Below, in pieces: positions 63,992-64,000 of a stretch of DNA of 64,000 bases. The notes beneath the pieces are model-generated. The model worked only from the letters and a program-made list of their open reading frames with translations. It ran no database searches and was not told where the DNA came from. Position numbers and translations under genes: made by a program. The stretch comes from a virus: the IMG/VR virus record IMGVR_UViG_3300032313_000668, positions 1 through 64,000 of that record. One strand, written 5' to 3'. Positions within the stretch are counted from its first letter, which is position 1. Every line of letters starts with the position of its first letter.

Positions 63992-64000
63992 TACATATCT

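Noticed and set aside
1-64000. tRNA genes
   Set aside because: Coding density leaves only short gaps and none has a cloverleaf-like sequence by eye.

Overview
The window looks like a long piece of a tailed double-stranded DNA phage genome of siphovirus type, infecting an actinobacterium. The evidence is a siphoviral morphogenesis order (maturation protease, major capsid, connector, major tail protein, frameshifted tail chaperones, tape measure, distal tail proteins), two WhiB-like regulators (a family almost confined to Actinobacteria and their phages), and capsid and tail proteins of actinophage type. Base composition looks AT-leaning by eye (not computed), which would fit a low-GC planktonic actinobacterial host; that is inference. 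No terminase, portal, lysin, holin, integrase or phage repressor is visible, so the genome continues beyond both ends. No tRNA or CRISPR array was seen, and no gene-free stretch exceeds about 165 bp.

Layout. Bases 1-20876 (+ strand) are a host-contact arsenal. They hold collagen-like (Gly-Pro-Thr) fibre proteins, a seven-bladed propeller, an 825-aa protein ending in a fibrinogen-like domain, a 2867-aa repeat protein with cyanophage-like virion modules, a carbohydrate-binding-like protein, a SAM methyltransferase and a family 2 glycosyltransferase. From 20830 to the right end everything is on the - strand, converging with the fibre block and overlapping it by 47 bp. In transcription order (right to left) this strand has: a 3120-aa multidomain protein (DnaQ-like exonuclease, helical repeats, kinase-like domain); two small genes; a 1627-aa maturation protease; a major capsid protein with an acidic N-terminal extension; a second capsid-like protein; the major tail protein; connector and tail-completion genes; tail chaperones with a -1 frameshift; tape measure; two distal tail proteins; an S74 self-cleaving fibre. 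Next come the replication and recombination genes (family A polymerase, deaminase, RuvC-like resolvase, SNF2 helicase, PD-(D/E)XK nuclease, Sak4-like ATPase, SSB-like protein), a GT-B-like glycosyltransferase, small hypothetical genes and the WhiB genes.

How it works together. Hairpins after the protease gene and a strong terminator after the major tail protein gene suggest that capsid protein, second capsid-like protein and tail tube are a separately tuned high-expression unit. A short module (signature His-Gly-Phe ... Asn-Gly-Thr-Tyr ... Val-Pro ... Thr-Phe-Thr-Tyr) is spread over the tail tube, distal tail proteins and fibres on both strands, so the tail surface is probably tiled with related domains. 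Gly-Pro-Thr fibres lying beside a glycosyltransferase and a methyltransferase suggest that the fibres, or host surface glycans, are chemically modified. The polymerase carries Tyr at the position of E. coli Pol I residue 762, associated with virulent phages; together with the absence of lysogeny genes here this mildly favours a lytic lifestyle.
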